Below are positions 5,342 to 5,460 of a DNA stretch of 5,460 bases, in pieces. Both the position numbers and the translations under genes were made by a program. This stretch comes from Candidatus Thiosymbion ectosymbiont of Robbea hypermnestra (GTDB taxonomy: Bacteria > Pseudomonadota > Gammaproteobacteria > Chromatiales > Chromatiaceae), in contig JAIZWN010000378.1 of NCBI GenBank assembly GCA_020443945.1, positions 1-5,460 of the forward strand, in the 5' to 3' direction. The notes beneath the pieces are model-generated. The model had not been told where the DNA came from. It did not search any database and saw only the letters and a list, made by a program, of their open reading frames with translations. Within the stretch, counting starts at the first letter, position 1. Every line of letters begins with the position of its first letter.

Positions 5342-5460
5342 ATGAACACCAGAAAACTCATCAGCTTCGATTGGGCGCTGAAGCGCCTGCTGCGCAGCAA
5401 GGCCAACCACGAGGTCCTGGAAGGCTTCCTGTCCGAGCTCCTCAAGGACGACATCACCAT
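5342..5460 (+). CDS. Rpn family recombination-promoting nuclease/putative transposase, N-terminal fragment (cut by window edge)
   Basis: Only 39 complete codons are present, from ATG 5342: MNTRKLISFDWALKRLLRSK, then ANHEVLEGFLSELLKDDITI. This opening (KLISFDWALKRLLRSKAN, LEGFLSELL) is characteristic of the Rpn/PDDEXK_2 (TIGR01784-type) family. These proteins carry a PD-(D/E)XK nuclease fold; E. coli RpnA homologues are DNA endonucleases that promote RecA-independent recombination. The catalytic residues would lie beyond the window. No clear Shine-Dalgarno precedes the ATG, and an earlier start was not found. These genes are often multi-copy and mobile or decaying, so intactness cannot be judged here. 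Confidence 0.8.
   Translation, partial: MNTRKLISFDWALKRLLRSKANHEVLEGFLSELLKDDIT

Overview
The window is GC-rich, densely packed bacterial DNA. The signs point to a proteobacterium, most likely a gammaproteobacterium: there is a clear CreA-family periplasmic protein, genes are short and tightly spaced, and both ends carry PD-(D/E)XK nuclease-type proteins common in environmental Gammaproteobacteria. The species cannot be named from the sequence. No rRNA, tRNA, CRISPR array or transposase gene was seen.

Layout, left to right. The left edge (1-506, +) is the C-terminal part of an AAA-ATPase-like/DUF1703 protein ending in a PD-(D/E)XK nuclease fold. Three closely spaced + strand genes follow. 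They are an FAD-dependent, protoporphyrinogen-oxidase-like amine oxidoreductase (536-1735), a secreted CreA-family protein (1762-2274), and a small 2-oxoglutarate/Fe(II) oxygenase-like protein (2300-2884). The gaps between these three are only about 25 bases, so they could be co-transcribed, but no shared pathway is evident. A two-helix membrane protein of unknown function lies on the - strand (2838-3218). Its end overlaps the end of the oxygenase gene by 47 bases.

The 376-base divergent gap (3219-3594) is largely filled by a 255-base element (3333-3587). It has 23-bp terminal inverted repeats with one mismatch, a candidate 4-bp target duplication (CTGG), and a hairpin-rich interior without a credible gene. 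It looks like a MITE-type non-autonomous element, and it sits directly against the start of the next gene. That gene (3595-5280, +) encodes a B12-binding-domain radical SAM protein with a CxxxCxxC cluster motif and an unassigned C-terminal region. After 61 featureless bases, the right edge (5342 onward, +) is the N-terminus of an Rpn-family (PD-(D/E)XK) recombination-promoting nuclease/putative transposase.

No obvious multi-gene system is present. The most noteworthy object is the inverted-repeat element and its position at the 5' end of the radical SAM gene. Next in interest are the orphan radical SAM enzyme and the possible oxidoreductase/CreA/oxygenase operon.
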